Below, one piece after another: positions 37,352 through 46,134 of a stretch of 64,000 nt of DNA. Under the pieces are notes generated by a model. The model saw only the letters and a program-made list of their open reading frames with translations, searched no databases and was not told the origin of the DNA. Source of the DNA: Streptomyces cadmiisoli (GTDB lineage Bacteria; Actinomycetota; Actinomycetes; Streptomycetales; Streptomycetaceae); contig NZ_CP030074.1 of assembly GCF_003261055.1 (NCBI RefSeq), positions 1 to 64,000 of the forward strand. The letters are read 5' to 3'. Numbering within the stretch: position 1 is the first letter of the stretch; each line of letters starts with the position of its first letter. Both the position numbers and the translations under genes were made by a program.

Positions 37352-37475
37352 CCGCTGTGTGGCCGAGCAAGTCGAAGGCACCGGCTTTGACGAGTGATTC
37401 GATGGCCCGCCTTTTGAGGGCCGGCAGCTCGGCCTTGTCGAGGAAGTCGGCGATGCCGGTGAACTTCCCCCGCAT
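37352..37475 (-). pseudogene. DNA polymerase III alpha (DnaE-type) fragment
   Basis: GKFTGIADFLDKAELPALKR and AIESLVKAGAFDLLGHT match the helix-hairpin region of DnaE. Roughly 40 codons remain with no start. Another unidentified fragment (MTEEVDYWGPFTRGPKRVHF) lies to its left. Confidence 0.5.
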
Positions 37476-38139
37476 GGACGGGAGCACCCCCGCGCGGGCG
37501 GGGGAAACGGTCGCGGGTCGTCGCCTTGAAGGCGGCCTGTGCGTACGGGTTCGTAGGTGCGGCTCGGGGCGGTGATTTTCGGCTGGCTGCGCATGGCGGC
37601 AGGGCCTCCTGCGCCGTTCCGGAATGTCGAAGTCCATGAGCAGCAGGGGCTCTGCTGCCGCAGTCTTTCCGTGTCCTTGCCTGCTGTGCCCAACTCGTGT
37701 GCCCGGCCGTGTGATTGATGGGCGCATGCATACGGCGACGCGGCCGATCGTGCCGAGCGTGTGCGGCGGTGTCCGTGTGGCGGGTGATGCCCGCGGGCTT
37801 TCCGGCCTGGGACCGCGTCTTCGCGTTCGTCCGGCCGTTGGCGCCAGGGCGGCCATCACCTGATCACCGAGTTCACTACCGACTGCTCGGCCGTGTTCGC
37901 GAGAGTGAGGGTCGGGAGGCGGCACCGGCGACTGCGAGCGTCGCCTCGCAGTCGGCCAAGGCAGCGGCGTCCCTGCCGGCTCCTACCTGCTACCTGCGAG
38001 CAGCCCGGATACAACCCTCGCGGCCCGTCGCGAGTCACAGACACCGCGATGGAGTGAGGGCCTTCGCACAGCCGGGCCACAGGGATGGCATACGATGCGC
38101 CCGACTCTCATAAAGATCACGTAAGAGGATGTACATGTC
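37476..38139. other. Boundary stretch between decayed and conserved halves
   Basis: No supported gene in about 660 bases. An imperfect hairpin (gcgactgcgag/ctcgcagtcg near 37927-37958) is present. Left of here most genes are broken; right of here most are intact. Confidence 0.35.
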
Positions 38140-39027
38140 ATGGCAATCCGTGCCCCGTATCGTTCCCTTCGCGGCATATCTGTCGCTGCCGCCCTGCTCG
38201 CGATCGGCGCGGCGGGATGCTCGGACGTAACCGACGCCGTCGACAGCGCCAAGGACGGCGCGCAGAAGGTGGCTCGCCAGCGCTCGGTGTTCTCGCTGGA
38301 CGTCGGCGACTGCTACAACCCGAACGGCAAGGCCGAGGGGACGGCGTACGCCATCGAGATCGTGCCGTGCGACGAGGCGCACGAGGGCCAGGTCGTCGGT
38401 GAGTTCGCGATCGACGAGGGCAAGGAGTACCCCGGCGACGACGGGGTCTCGACGATCGCGGACGACCGCTGCCCGGTCGAGGCGCAGAAGTACTCCCCTG
38501 ACACCTGGGCTCTCCCCAAGGGCGTCGCCCTGTTCTACTACACCCCGACCAAGGAGAGCTGGGCGACGGGTGACCGCGCGGTGAGCTGCACCTACACCGC
38601 GGAGAAGGGTACGTTCAGCGGCTCGCTGGAGACCGCGAAGTCCCTGAAGCCGGAGCAGATCACGTACCTCGAGGGTTCGAACGCGGTCTACGAGGCGCTG
38701 TGGGCGAACCAGCCCGAGAAGGACACCGTCGAGGGCGACCTGGCCGGCTACAAGGCGCAGGCCGAGGCCGTCGCGGCCGCTCTCGACGCACATGTCGACG
38801 GCCTGGACGGCGTGGAGGGCGCCGAGGTCGGCAAGCTCCGCGCGACGCTGACGAAGGCGGCCGGGAACTGGAAGAAGGCCGCGAACGCCGCCGACGCCGA
38901 CGCGTTCTACATCGCCTACGACCCGGCGTTCACCGACATCGACCCGAGCAAGTCGGTCGCCGCCCGCAAGGAACTGGGCCTGGCCACCACCGTCCCGGCC
39001 GACGAGGCCGAGGTCTGGGCGAGCTGA
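38140..39027 (+). CDS. Lipoprotein with septum-formation-type domains
   Basis: 295 aa. Lipobox AAGCSD (about residue 27) after a short signal. The Septum_form-like pattern FSLDVGDCYNP, VPCDEAHEGQVVGEF, DRCPVEAQKY and RAVSCTYTAEKGTFSGSL indicates one domain with paired Cys; the C-terminal 100 residues are helical. Actinobacterial members sit on the outer face of the membrane; the precise role is unknown. A strong terminator follows. Confidence 0.7.
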   Translation: MAIRAPYRSLRGISVAAALLAIGAAGCSDVTDAVDSAKDGAQKVARQRSVFSLDVGDCYNPNGKAEGTAYAIEIVPCDEAHEGQVVGEFAIDEGKEYPGDDGVSTIADDRCPVEAQKYSPDTWALPKGVALFYYTPTKESWATGDRAVSCTYTAEKGTFSGSLETAKSLKPEQITYLEGSNAVYEALWANQPEKDTVEGDLAGYKAQAEAVAAALDAHVDGLDGVEGAEVGKLRATLTKAAGNWKKAANAADADAFYIAYDPAFTDIDPSKSVAARKELGLATTVPADEAEVWAS

Positions 39028-39047
39028 CGCTCCGCCGTCGTACCAGC

Positions 39048-39082
39048 GGGGCCGGTTCCGCCGAGGAACCGGCCCCGTTTTT
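39048..39082 (+). terminator. Rho-independent terminator
   Basis: 12-bp perfect stem (39048-39059, 39065-39076), 5-base loop, then gtttttc. Confidence 0.85.
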
Positions 39083-39588
39083 CTGGATCTGTCCCGGTCT
39101 CGATGCCGCGAAGGATGTGATCCGGTCCTCGTCGGTCGCATCCGGCTCGCTGATCGAGATATGCGGCTGCGTCGAGAGCCGTGGCACGGGCGACGCCTGC
39201 CGATGGGGGTACGACGGCACCTACATCCACGGCGCGGACAGCGAGATCCTGACGGTTGGGCCGACCTACTGGGCCCACAACGGCTGCCTGGTCGGCAACG
39301 AGGCAGGAGTCGGTTCGTCGGGCGAGGCTCCGCTCCGGGTGCTCTCCCCTGTTCTGGGCGCACCGGCCGATCTCGGCATCGTCGGCCGGGGTGATGTCCT
39401 CGACGGGGCTTGTGCCCCGCATCCCCGGGGTCGGGCCCCGGGGTTTCCCCGGGTGCGACGGGGGTGCCCGGGGGCGGGCCCCGGGAGAGACCCCGGGGGT
39501 TTCCCCGGCACGAAGCGCATCCGCGTGGCTCACCGTGGACGGGCCGGCGTCACCACGTCGCTGGGCACAGCAAGGAGACACCCCCCAC
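39083..39588. other. Intergenic stretch with GC-rich palindromes
   Basis: Bases 39415-39520 hold several runs of CCCGGG/CCCCGGGG-type palindromes. No gene recognised. Confidence 0.35.
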
Positions 39589-40788
39589 ATGACTGCCACT
39601 ACCGAGGCAACCGCTATCCGGCCGTTCACCTTCGAGTTCTCCGACGAGGAGCTTCAGGACCTGCGCCGGAGGATCGTGGCCACGCGCTGGCCCGAGAAGG
39701 AGACCGTCACCGACCAGTCGCAGGGCACGCAGCTCGCCACGATCCAGGAGCTCGCGCGCTACTGGGCGACTGAGTACGACTGGCGCAAGGTCGAGGCCAG
39801 GCTGAAGGCCCTGCCGCACTTCATCACCGAGATCGACGGGCTGGACATCCACTTCATCCACATCCGCTCGAAGCACGAGAACGCGCTGCCGCTGATCGTG
39901 ACGCACGGCTGGCCGGGCTCGGTCGTCGAGCAGCTGAAGATCGTCGAGCCGCTCACCGACCCCACCGCGCACGGCGGCAGTGCCGAGGACGCCTTCCACC
40001 TGGTGATCCCGTCCATGCCCGGTTACGGCTTCTCGGGCAAGCCGGCCGAGAAGGGCTGGGGCCCGGAGCGCATCGCGCGCGCCTGGGGCGAGCTGATGAA
40101 CCGCCTGGGCTACACCAGGTACGCGGCGCAAGGTGGCGACTGGGGTGCGGTCGTCACGGACGCCATGGCCGTACAGGAGCCGGAGGGCCTGGTCGGGATC
40201 CACACCAACATGCCGAAGGTGGTGCCGCCCGCCATCGAGGCGGCGATCGTGACCGGCAACCCGCTGCCGTCCGACGTCGTCCTCGCCGATGACGAGGAGA
40301 AGGCGGCCGTCGAGGCGCTGGACTTCGTGTACCGCCACGTCTACTACGCCTACATCATGGGGTCCCGTCCGCAGTCGCTGACGGCGCTGGTGGACTCCCC
40401 CGTCGGTCTGGCAGCCTTCATGCTCGACCACGACCGGGACAGCCTGGCCCTGATCTCCCGGGCGTTCGCCGGGCAGAAGGAGGGACTGACGCGTGACGAC
40501 GTCCTGGACAACATCACGCTCTTCTGGCTGACCGGCACGGCGCTGTCCGCGGCGCGTCTGTACGGGGAGAACACGAGGCCGTTCTTCGGTGCCGTGGGCG
40601 TCAAGCTCCCGGTCGCCGTGAGCGTCTTCCCCGACGAGCTCTACCGGGCCCCCAAGAGCTGGACGGAGCAGGCGTACCCGAACCTCATCCATTACAACCG
40701 CCTGCCCAAGGGCGGTCACTTCGCGGCCTGGGAGCAGCCGGAGTTCTTCGTCGAGGAGGTCCGTACGGGCCTGCGGTCGCTCCGCTAG
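39589..40788 (+). CDS. Epoxide hydrolase (EHN-type alpha/beta hydrolase)
   Basis: 399 aa. N-terminal EHN region (FTFEFSDEELQDLRRRIVAT RWP), oxyanion motif HGWPGS (about 106-111), nucleophile D184 in GGDWG and catalytic His377 in GGHFAAWE. Opens epoxides by a covalent ester intermediate. ATG at 39589 has an AAGGAG box at 39572-39577. Natural substrate unknown; members often detoxify or act in secondary metabolism. Confidence 0.85.
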   Translation: MTATTEATAIRPFTFEFSDEELQDLRRRIVATRWPEKETVTDQSQGTQLATIQELARYWATEYDWRKVEARLKALPHFITEIDGLDIHFIHIRSKHENALPLIVTHGWPGSVVEQLKIVEPLTDPTAHGGSAEDAFHLVIPSMPGYGFSGKPAEKGWGPERIARAWGELMNRLGYTRYAAQGGDWGAVVTDAMAVQEPEGLVGIHTNMPKVVPPAIEAAIVTGNPLPSDVVLADDEEKAAVEALDFVYRHVYYAYIMGSRPQSLTALVDSPVGLAAFMLDHDRDSLALISRAFAGQKEGLTRDDVLDNITLFWLTGTALSAARLYGENTRPFFGAVGVKLPVAVSVFPDELYRAPKSWTEQAYPNLIHYNRLPKGGHFAAWEQPEFFVEEVRTGLRSLR

Positions 40789-40937
40789 CCGACCCTCACC
40801 CCCTTCCGCCCCCACCCGCCCGATGAGGGCGGCCGGCCGCGGCAGGGCAGGCGGGCCGAGTCGCTCGGTGTGAGCACACGCGGCTCGACGGGTGGCGGGA
40901 GATCGGGGACCGGCCACGACAACTCGCCGACAGGCAA

Positions 40938-40968
40938 CCGGTGAGGCGCGCCGTGCGCGCCTCACCGG
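40938..40968. terminator. 14-bp perfect hairpin
   Basis: Arms 40938-40951 and 40955-40968 around a 3-base loop, between the epoxide hydrolase and the VOC gene. No T run. Confidence 0.6.
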
Positions 40969-41001
40969 AACCTCCAGTCAATTCAGAAAGCAAGAACCAA
41001 C

Positions 41002-41460
41002 ATGTCCGACACAGCCGAAGAGCCGACCGTGAGCATGAAGATCGAAGTCCTCGTCATCCCCGTGGCTGACGTCGACCGTGCCCTGCACTTCTACCAGGGC
41101 CTGGGATGGCGGCTCGACGCGGACTACGAGGCCGGCCCGGCATTCCGGATCGTGCAGCTGACGCCGCTGGGCTCGGAATGCTCGATCCACCTCGGCCGCG
41201 GCCTCACCCCCGCGGCGCCGGGCTCGGCCCAGGGCAACTACCTCGTCGTCGACGACATCGACCAGGCCCGCGCCGACCTGATCGGCAGGGGCGTCGAGGT
41301 GAGCGAGGTCTTCCACCACGTCTACGACACCGGTGTCCAGGAACGGGTGTACGGCCCCGCTCCGGACCGTCGCAGCTACGCCTCGTTCGCCGCGTTCAGC
41401 GACCCGGACGGCAACGGATGGGTGTTGCAGGAGGTCCGGGAGCGACAGCCCGGGCGTTGA
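41002..41460 (+). CDS. VOC/glyoxalase-family protein
   Basis: 152 aa, one VOC domain: VLVIPVADVDRALHFYQGLG, NYLVVDDIDQARADLIGRGV and AAFSDPDGNGWVLQEV. Typical of stand-alone dioxygenase/glyoxalase-like proteins of unknown substrate. RBS aagaacc is weak; the ATG at 41002 is the first in frame after a stop. Confidence 0.8.
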   Translation: MSDTAEEPTVSMKIEVLVIPVADVDRALHFYQGLGWRLDADYEAGPAFRIVQLTPLGSECSIHLGRGLTPAAPGSAQGNYLVVDDIDQARADLIGRGVEVSEVFHHVYDTGVQERVYGPAPDRRSYASFAAFSDPDGNGWVLQEVRERQPGR

Positions 41461-41541
41461 CCGTCGGGCACGGCCGAGGAGGTTCCCTCCACGAGGGTCC
41501 GCCTTGTGCCGTCCGCCGGGGCGCAGGTGCGCAGGTGCCAG

Positions 41542-41584
41542 GCCGAAGGCGCCGGTCCCTCAGTCGAGGGCCGGCGCCTTCGGC
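41542..41584. terminator. Long hairpin between convergent genes
   Basis: Arms gccgaaggcgccgg (41542-41555) and ccggcgccttcggc (41571-41584) with an inner ccctc/gaggg stem. It can serve both strands. Confidence 0.65.
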
Positions 41585-41604
41585 GGTCCCGATGGCCGAG
41601 CCTG

Positions 41605-41721
41605 GTGCTCGTAGTGCTCGTGGTGCTCGTGGTGCTCGTGGTGCTCGTGGTGCTCGTAGTGCTCGTAGTGCTCGTAGTGCTCGTAGTGCTCGTAGTGCTC
41701 GTGGTGCTCGTAGTGCTCGGG
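41605..41721. repeat. Thirteen 9-bp tandem repeats
   Basis: Unit GTGCTCGT(A/G), every 9 bases. It lies between convergent genes just after a terminator hairpin. Open in some frames but not a plausible gene. Confidence 0.85.
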
Positions 41722-41766
41722 TGCCGGCCGGCGGCCGTGGCGGGCGTGTGGGGAATCCGGCAGGGG

Positions 41767-42624
41767 TCAGCGGACGGTCGATCGTGCAGCCTTGGTGATC
41801 AGACGGGCCACCGCGTCCGGGCGGGACACCGACACGGCGTGGGAGGCATCGATCTCGGCGGTGCGGGAGTGGGCGCGCTCGGCCATGAAGCGCTGTGCGG
41901 CGGGCGGGATGTTGAAGTCGCGGGTGGCGATCAGGCTCCAGGAAGGAATGGTCTTCCATGCGGCCCGGGTGGCCTTCTCCTCCAGTGCGGAGGCGGCGAC
42001 GGGGCGCTGGGTGGCGGCCATGAGGTCGGTGACCGGAGTGGCCACGTCGGCCGCGAACTGGTCATGGAACTTCTCGGTGCTGATGTAGAGGTCGGTTCCC
42101 GTGCCGCCGCCCGGGAGCGGGAAGGACACGGTGTTCAGGGCCGAAGGGAGCGTGCTGCCGGGGTACTTGGTGGACAGCTCCAGCGCGCTTTCGCCCTTCT
42201 CGGGAGTGAAGGCGGCTATGTAGACCAAGGCCTTGACGTCCGGGTTGCCCTCGGCTGCCTGGCTGATCACGGCGCCGCCGTAGGAGTGGCCCGCCAGCAC
42301 GATGGGGCCCTTGACGCTCTTGAGGTAGCTGTCGAGGTACTCCGCGTCGCTCGCCAGGCCGCGCAGTGGATTGGCCGGGGCCACGACCGGATAGCCGTCG
42401 CGCTGCAAGCGCTTGATGACGCCGTTCCAGCTGGAGGAGTCGGCGAACGCGCCGTGTACCAGCACGACTGTGGGCTTCTTCGTGGGCTGCTTCTCGGACC
42501 GGCGGTGCTCGCTGGTGGCGTCGGCCGACGCGGCGGCTGCGAGGGAGAGCACCGCCACGGCGGCTGCGGCGCCCGCAGCGGTGACGCGCTTGCGGACAGG
42601 GCGGAAGACGGTCCTGAAGTTCAT
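41767..42624 (-). CDS. Secreted alpha/beta hydrolase
   Basis: 285 aa. Signal region RVTAAGAAAAVAVLSLAAAA, cleavage near ASA-DA. Hydrolase core: VVLVHGAFADSSSW, nucleophile elbow AGHSYGG, late Asp and His (IDASHAVSVSRPD). Resembles the esterase/lipase-like secreted proteins of Streptomyces. ATG at 42624 has an AGGAG box 6 bases before. Confidence 0.8.
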   Translation of the reverse strand: MNFRTVFRPVRKRVTAAGAAAAVAVLSLAAAASADATSEHRRSEKQPTKKPTVVLVHGAFADSSSWNGVIKRLQRDGYPVVAPANPLRGLASDAEYLDSYLKSVKGPIVLAGHSYGGAVISQAAEGNPDVKALVYIAAFTPEKGESALELSTKYPGSTLPSALNTVSFPLPGGGTGTDLYISTEKFHDQFAADVATPVTDLMAATQRPVAASALEEKATRAAWKTIPSWSLIATRDFNIPPAAQRFMAERAHSRTAEIDASHAVSVSRPDAVARLITKAARSTVR

Positions 42625-42782
42625 GGCGAGGCTCCTGCTGTACACGGGGTTTGAGGGCCCGGCCTTGCCGGTCCGGGCCACGTCGAGAAACCTAGCGGGC
42701 TTTTTCCTTGTGCGCAACTCACTTGCGGACAGATGGATTGTGCACGATCTACTACGAGAGGGGGTGGAGGGCCAGGGCGCCC

Positions 42783-43727
42783 TTACTGCGTACCGGTCTG
42801 AGTCCTCGGGATGACCGACACGGTGCGTTGCGGGCGCTGCGCGCGGGATGCGACGGAGCCGGAGCCGGTATTCGCCGCCGATGGCCCGGGCGCCGAGCCG
42901 GAGATGAGGGAGCTCAGGGCTCGGTGGGCGGTCGAGCCGGGATCGGCGGTCATGACCATGAGCTGCTGCTCGGGGTCGCCGGCGCTGGTGAGGATCTCCC
43001 AGTCGACTGTGAGGTCACCGGCCACGGGGTGGTGCAGGAGCTTGGTGCCGCTGGTCTTGCTGGCGACGTCGTGCGAGGCCCACCACTGCCGGAAATCCGC
43101 GTCCTGCACGGACAGCTCGCCCACCAGGGCGGCCAGGCGGGAATCGGTGGGTGAGTGGGCGGCTTCCATGCGCAGGAATGCGACGCAGGTGCGGGCGGTC
43201 GTCTCCCAGTCGTCGAAAAGATTCCGCACAGTGGGATCGAGGAATGCCAGACGGACGTAATTCCGCTGATTCACGGGAATCGCCGAGAAGTCCGTGATCA
43301 GTGCGGCGGCGAGAGAATTCCACGCGAGGACATCCATGTACCGGCCCAGGACCATCGCGGGTGATTCGGTGAGCTGGTCCAGCAGCCGCTGCCACTGCGG
43401 GCGCACGCGCTGCGCGCTGCGGCGGCGCGGCCGGGCGACGCTCTTGCCGGCCAGGCCGTACAGATAGGAACGCTGGTCCTCGTCCAGGCGCAGCGCGTGG
43501 GAGAGGGCGGCCAGGACATGGGCGGATGCCGGCAGGCTGCCCTGTTCGAGGCGGGTGTAGTAGTCGGTGCTGATGGACGCGAGGTGCGCGACCTCTTCCC
43601 GGCGCAGGCCCGGGACGCGCCGGGGCCGGTCGCCGTCGGGCAGTCCGACCGACTGGGGTCGCAGCTCCGCGCGCCTGGCCTTCAGGAAGTCGCCCAGTTC
43701 ATTGCGCTGCGCGTTGTCGCCGGTCAT
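42783..43727 (-). CDS. XRE-family regulator with MmyB-like ligand domain
   Basis: 314 aa. N-terminal HTH (ELGDFLKARRAELRPQSVGL, then PGLRREEVAHLASISTDYYT RLEQG), linker, and the PAS-like MmyB domain (MDVLAWNSLAAALITDFSAI, RNYVRLAFLDPTVRNLFDDW, TKLLHHPVAGDLTVDWEIL). Family members often bind fatty acid-like ligands and repress an adjacent divergent oxidoreductase or hydrolase. ATG at 43727. Divergent from the hydrolase at 43941. Confidence 0.85.
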   Translation of the reverse strand: MTGDNAQRNELGDFLKARRAELRPQSVGLPDGDRPRRVPGLRREEVAHLASISTDYYTRLEQGSLPASAHVLAALSHALRLDEDQRSYLYGLAGKSVARPRRRSAQRVRPQWQRLLDQLTESPAMVLGRYMDVLAWNSLAAALITDFSAIPVNQRNYVRLAFLDPTVRNLFDDWETTARTCVAFLRMEAAHSPTDSRLAALVGELSVQDADFRQWWASHDVASKTSGTKLLHHPVAGDLTVDWEILTSAGDPEQQLMVMTADPGSTAHRALSSLISGSAPGPSAANTGSGSVASRAQRPQRTVSVIPRTQTGTQ

Positions 43728-43940
43728 GAAACCAGTGTCGCAGTCGGGCCCGAGACTGTGAGGGGGAAGGATTTTTCCTAGGCAGAAACCGTCCCCTTTC
43801 GAGGTGCGGGCTTGCGTGCGAATGTGGATGAGGGCCGAGCGGAGACCGCTTCCCGAAGGCCGCATAAGAGGGTGCACCGAATTCCCTCCCCACCCGATGA
43901 CAGCGCGCCGTGCAGTGGCACCGCGCAGGAGAGACAGATC
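43728..43940. promoter_or_regulatory. Divergent promoter region
   Basis: 212 bases separate the regulator and hydrolase starts. The RBS gaccgag/gagag lies before 43941. No single operator could be named with confidence, but autoregulation is typical of this arrangement. Confidence 0.5.
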
Positions 43941-44855
43941 ATGAAGAAGAACGTCACTTTCCTCAGCAATGGCCTCAAGGTCGCCGCGAACCTCTATCTG
44001 CCCGACGACTACACCGGCGGCCGCCGCGCGGCCGTCGTGGTGTCCCACCCGTTCGGCGGGGTGAAGGAGCAGACGGCCGGGCTCTACGCACAGCGGCTGG
44101 CCGGCGAAGGCTTCGTAGCCCTGGCTTTCGACGCCTCGTACCAGGGCGAGAGCGAAGGGGAGCCGCGTTTCTTGGAGAACCCCTTCGCCCGCGCCGAGGA
44201 CATCAAGAGCGCCGTCACCTACCTGACCACCCGCGACGAGGTCGACCCCGAGCGCATCGGCGCCCTCGGCATCTGCGCCTCGGGCGGCTACGTCTCCTAT
44301 GCCGCGCAGACCGAGCACCGCATCAAGGCTGTGGCCTCGGTCAGCGGCGCGGACATGGGCGCCCTCTTCCGTGAGGGCCTGGGCGGCGGACAGAGCGAGG
44401 ACGTCATCCGCGGCATGCTGGCCCGAGCCGGCAAGGACCGCACGGCGGAGGCCCGCGGCGAGAAGGCCCGGCTGGAGCACATCGTCCCCGAGACGGCGCA
44501 GGAGGCCGAGGGCTGGCCCACCCTCTACCAGCAGGGGAGCAACTACTACCGCACCCCGCGGGCCCAGCACCCCAACTCGCAGAACTGGTACGTCGCCCGC
44601 AGCGTGGACCAGATCGCGCAGTACTCCTCGTACGACCTCATCCACCTCATCTCCCCGCGTCCGCTGCTGATGATCGCGGGCACCGAGGCGGACACCGCCT
44701 ACTTCAGCCGTGAGGCGATCGAGCATGCGAACGAGCCCAAGGAACTGTTCTGGATCGACGGCGCCAGCCACATCGACCTCTACGACAAGGAGGAATACGT
44801 CCCCACAGTGGTCGCCAAGCTGAGCAGCTTCTTCGGGGAGCACCTGAACGCCTGA
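43941..44855 (+). CDS. Alpha/beta hydrolase (dienelactone-hydrolase-like)
   Basis: 304 aa, no signal peptide. [19 protein letters not shown], a nucleophile elbow [27 protein letters not shown] (acidic residue) and [10 protein letters not shown] (His). Matches the YcjY-like hydrolases that sit next to MmyB/XRE regulators. Cytoplasmic; substrate unknown. The nucleophile is Ser (ASGG) as in serine hydrolases, though the motif has Ala before it. Confidence 0.8.
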   Translation: MKKNVTFLSNGLKVAANLYLPDDYTGGRRAAVVVSHPFGGVKEQTAGLYAQRLAGEGFVALAFDASYQGESEGEPRFLENPFARAEDIKSAVTYLTTRDEVDPERIGALGICASGGYVSYAAQTEHRIKAVASVSGADMGALFREGLGGGQSEDVIRGMLARAGKDRTAEARGEKARLEHIVPETAQEAEGWPTLYQQGSNYYRTPRAQHPNSQNWYVARSVDQIAQYSSYDLIHLISPRPLLMIAGTEADTAYFSREAIEHANEPKELFWIDGASHIDLYDKEEYVPTVVAKLSSFFGEHLNA

Positions 44856-44925
44856 GCGCCTGAGCGGCACCGTAGGAGCCGGCGCACTCGGCTCCGGCCC
44901 CTCCGGAGCAGCGGGCGCATGTGGT

Positions 44926-45765
44926 GTGATGATCTCCATGGATGCGCGGAATGCTGCTGTTCACGGTGATCAGGACCTGCTGGTCAGGATGGAGCGGAAC
45001 CTGGCGGAGCACGCTTGCCACCTGCATCGTCGTATGAAGGACGCGCGGGTCACGGAAGCGGACGACCTCCTGATCGCCGACAGCGGGCTCGATGACGACA
45101 CCTTCAATATCGTTGCCGCGGCTCGCTTCTCCGAGCGGACCGCTCGCGCGCGGGTGGCGGAAGTGCTGGGTGCACTGAGCGGGACCGGCCGCCCCTTCTC
45201 CTGGTGGGTCGGCCCGGCTTCCACCCCGCACGGCATCTCCACCGTCCTGACGGGCGCGGGCCTTGAGGCTTCCGAGACCGAGACGGGCATGTGGAAAGAC
45301 CTGTCCGCAGGACTGCCTGATGGCCCGGCAGTCGGCTTGGACATCGTCCGGGTGAGCACCCCGGAGCAACTCGCCGACTACGCGGCGGTTCTGGCGGCGA
45401 ACTGGGACCCGCCCGCCGCGACAGTGCGCCGGTTCTTCGGCGACGCCGCCCAGTTGGCCCTGGAACCCGGATGCGCCGCCCGATACCTCGTCGGATACAT
45501 CCACGGCCGTCCAGTCTGTTCCGCTGAGGTCTTTCTGCACGCGGAGGTCGCCGGGATCTACAACATCGCGACCCTCACCGCGGACCGCCGCCGCGGCTAC
45601 GGCGGCGCCATCACCCTGGCCGGCCTGCGGACTGCGTACGACGAGGGATACCGCACGGCGGTCCTCCAGGCGTCGGTGGACGGTGAACCCGTCTACCGCC
45701 GTCTCGGCTTCTCCGCTTGTGGCCGGTTCACGGAGTACGCCGTCACAGCAGGTGGGGAGCACTGA
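44926..45765 (+). CDS. GNAT-family N-acetyltransferase
   Basis: 279 aa (an ATG at 44938 is equally possible). The C-terminal GNAT domain carries [20 protein letters not shown] (acetyl-CoA binding R/Q-x-x-G-x-G/A loop) and [18 protein letters not shown]. The N-terminal half is degenerate, giving a two-lobe arrangement common to actinomycete GNAT proteins. Acceptor unknown. Confidence 0.8.
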   Translation: MMISMDARNAAVHGDQDLLVRMERNLAEHACHLHRRMKDARVTEADDLLIADSGLDDDTFNIVAAARFSERTARARVAEVLGALSGTGRPFSWWVGPASTPHGISTVLTGAGLEASETETGMWKDLSAGLPDGPAVGLDIVRVSTPEQLADYAAVLAANWDPPAATVRRFFGDAAQLALEPGCAARYLVGYIHGRPVCSAEVFLHAEVAGIYNIATLTADRRRGYGGAITLAGLRTAYDEGYRTAVLQASVDGEPVYRRLGFSACGRFTEYAVTAGGEH

Positions 45766-46134
45766 GGGCGGGTCTGGCCGGCGCGGTGGAACTGGCGGCG
45801 TAGGTCACGCCGGCGGACTGGTCGTCGTTCGGCTCTCCTCCGCGGAGCCGGTCGTCGCGGCGTGCGCCGAGGTCAAGTGCTCAAGGCCGGTGAGCAGATG
45901 GGTGCGGACGAGTAGGCACCGCGACCGTGCCGGACGTCCGATCCGGGACCCAGCGAGACGCCGGTTCCCGCCGCGGACCACGCAACGGTGTCGTGGCGTT
46001 CCTGCCCAGGCCAGGAGGGGATCGTGCCGCGGCGCGGTCAGTACCCGGGGCCGACCGCCGACGAGTTGGTACCAGCGGGGATTGAAGATTCGGCTGTCGC
46101 CGGTCGTGTCAGTGCCGCGTGGTTGGGTGCGCAC
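45766..46134. other. Intergenic stretch
   Basis: No gene with support. Several GTG codons upstream of 46135 are possible alternative starts of the next gene. Confidence 0.35.

Noticed and set aside
41590..41730. Open frame through the 9-bp repeat (VLVVLV..)
   Set aside because: A pure repeat translation with no start context; the surrounding DNA is a terminator and intergenic repeat.
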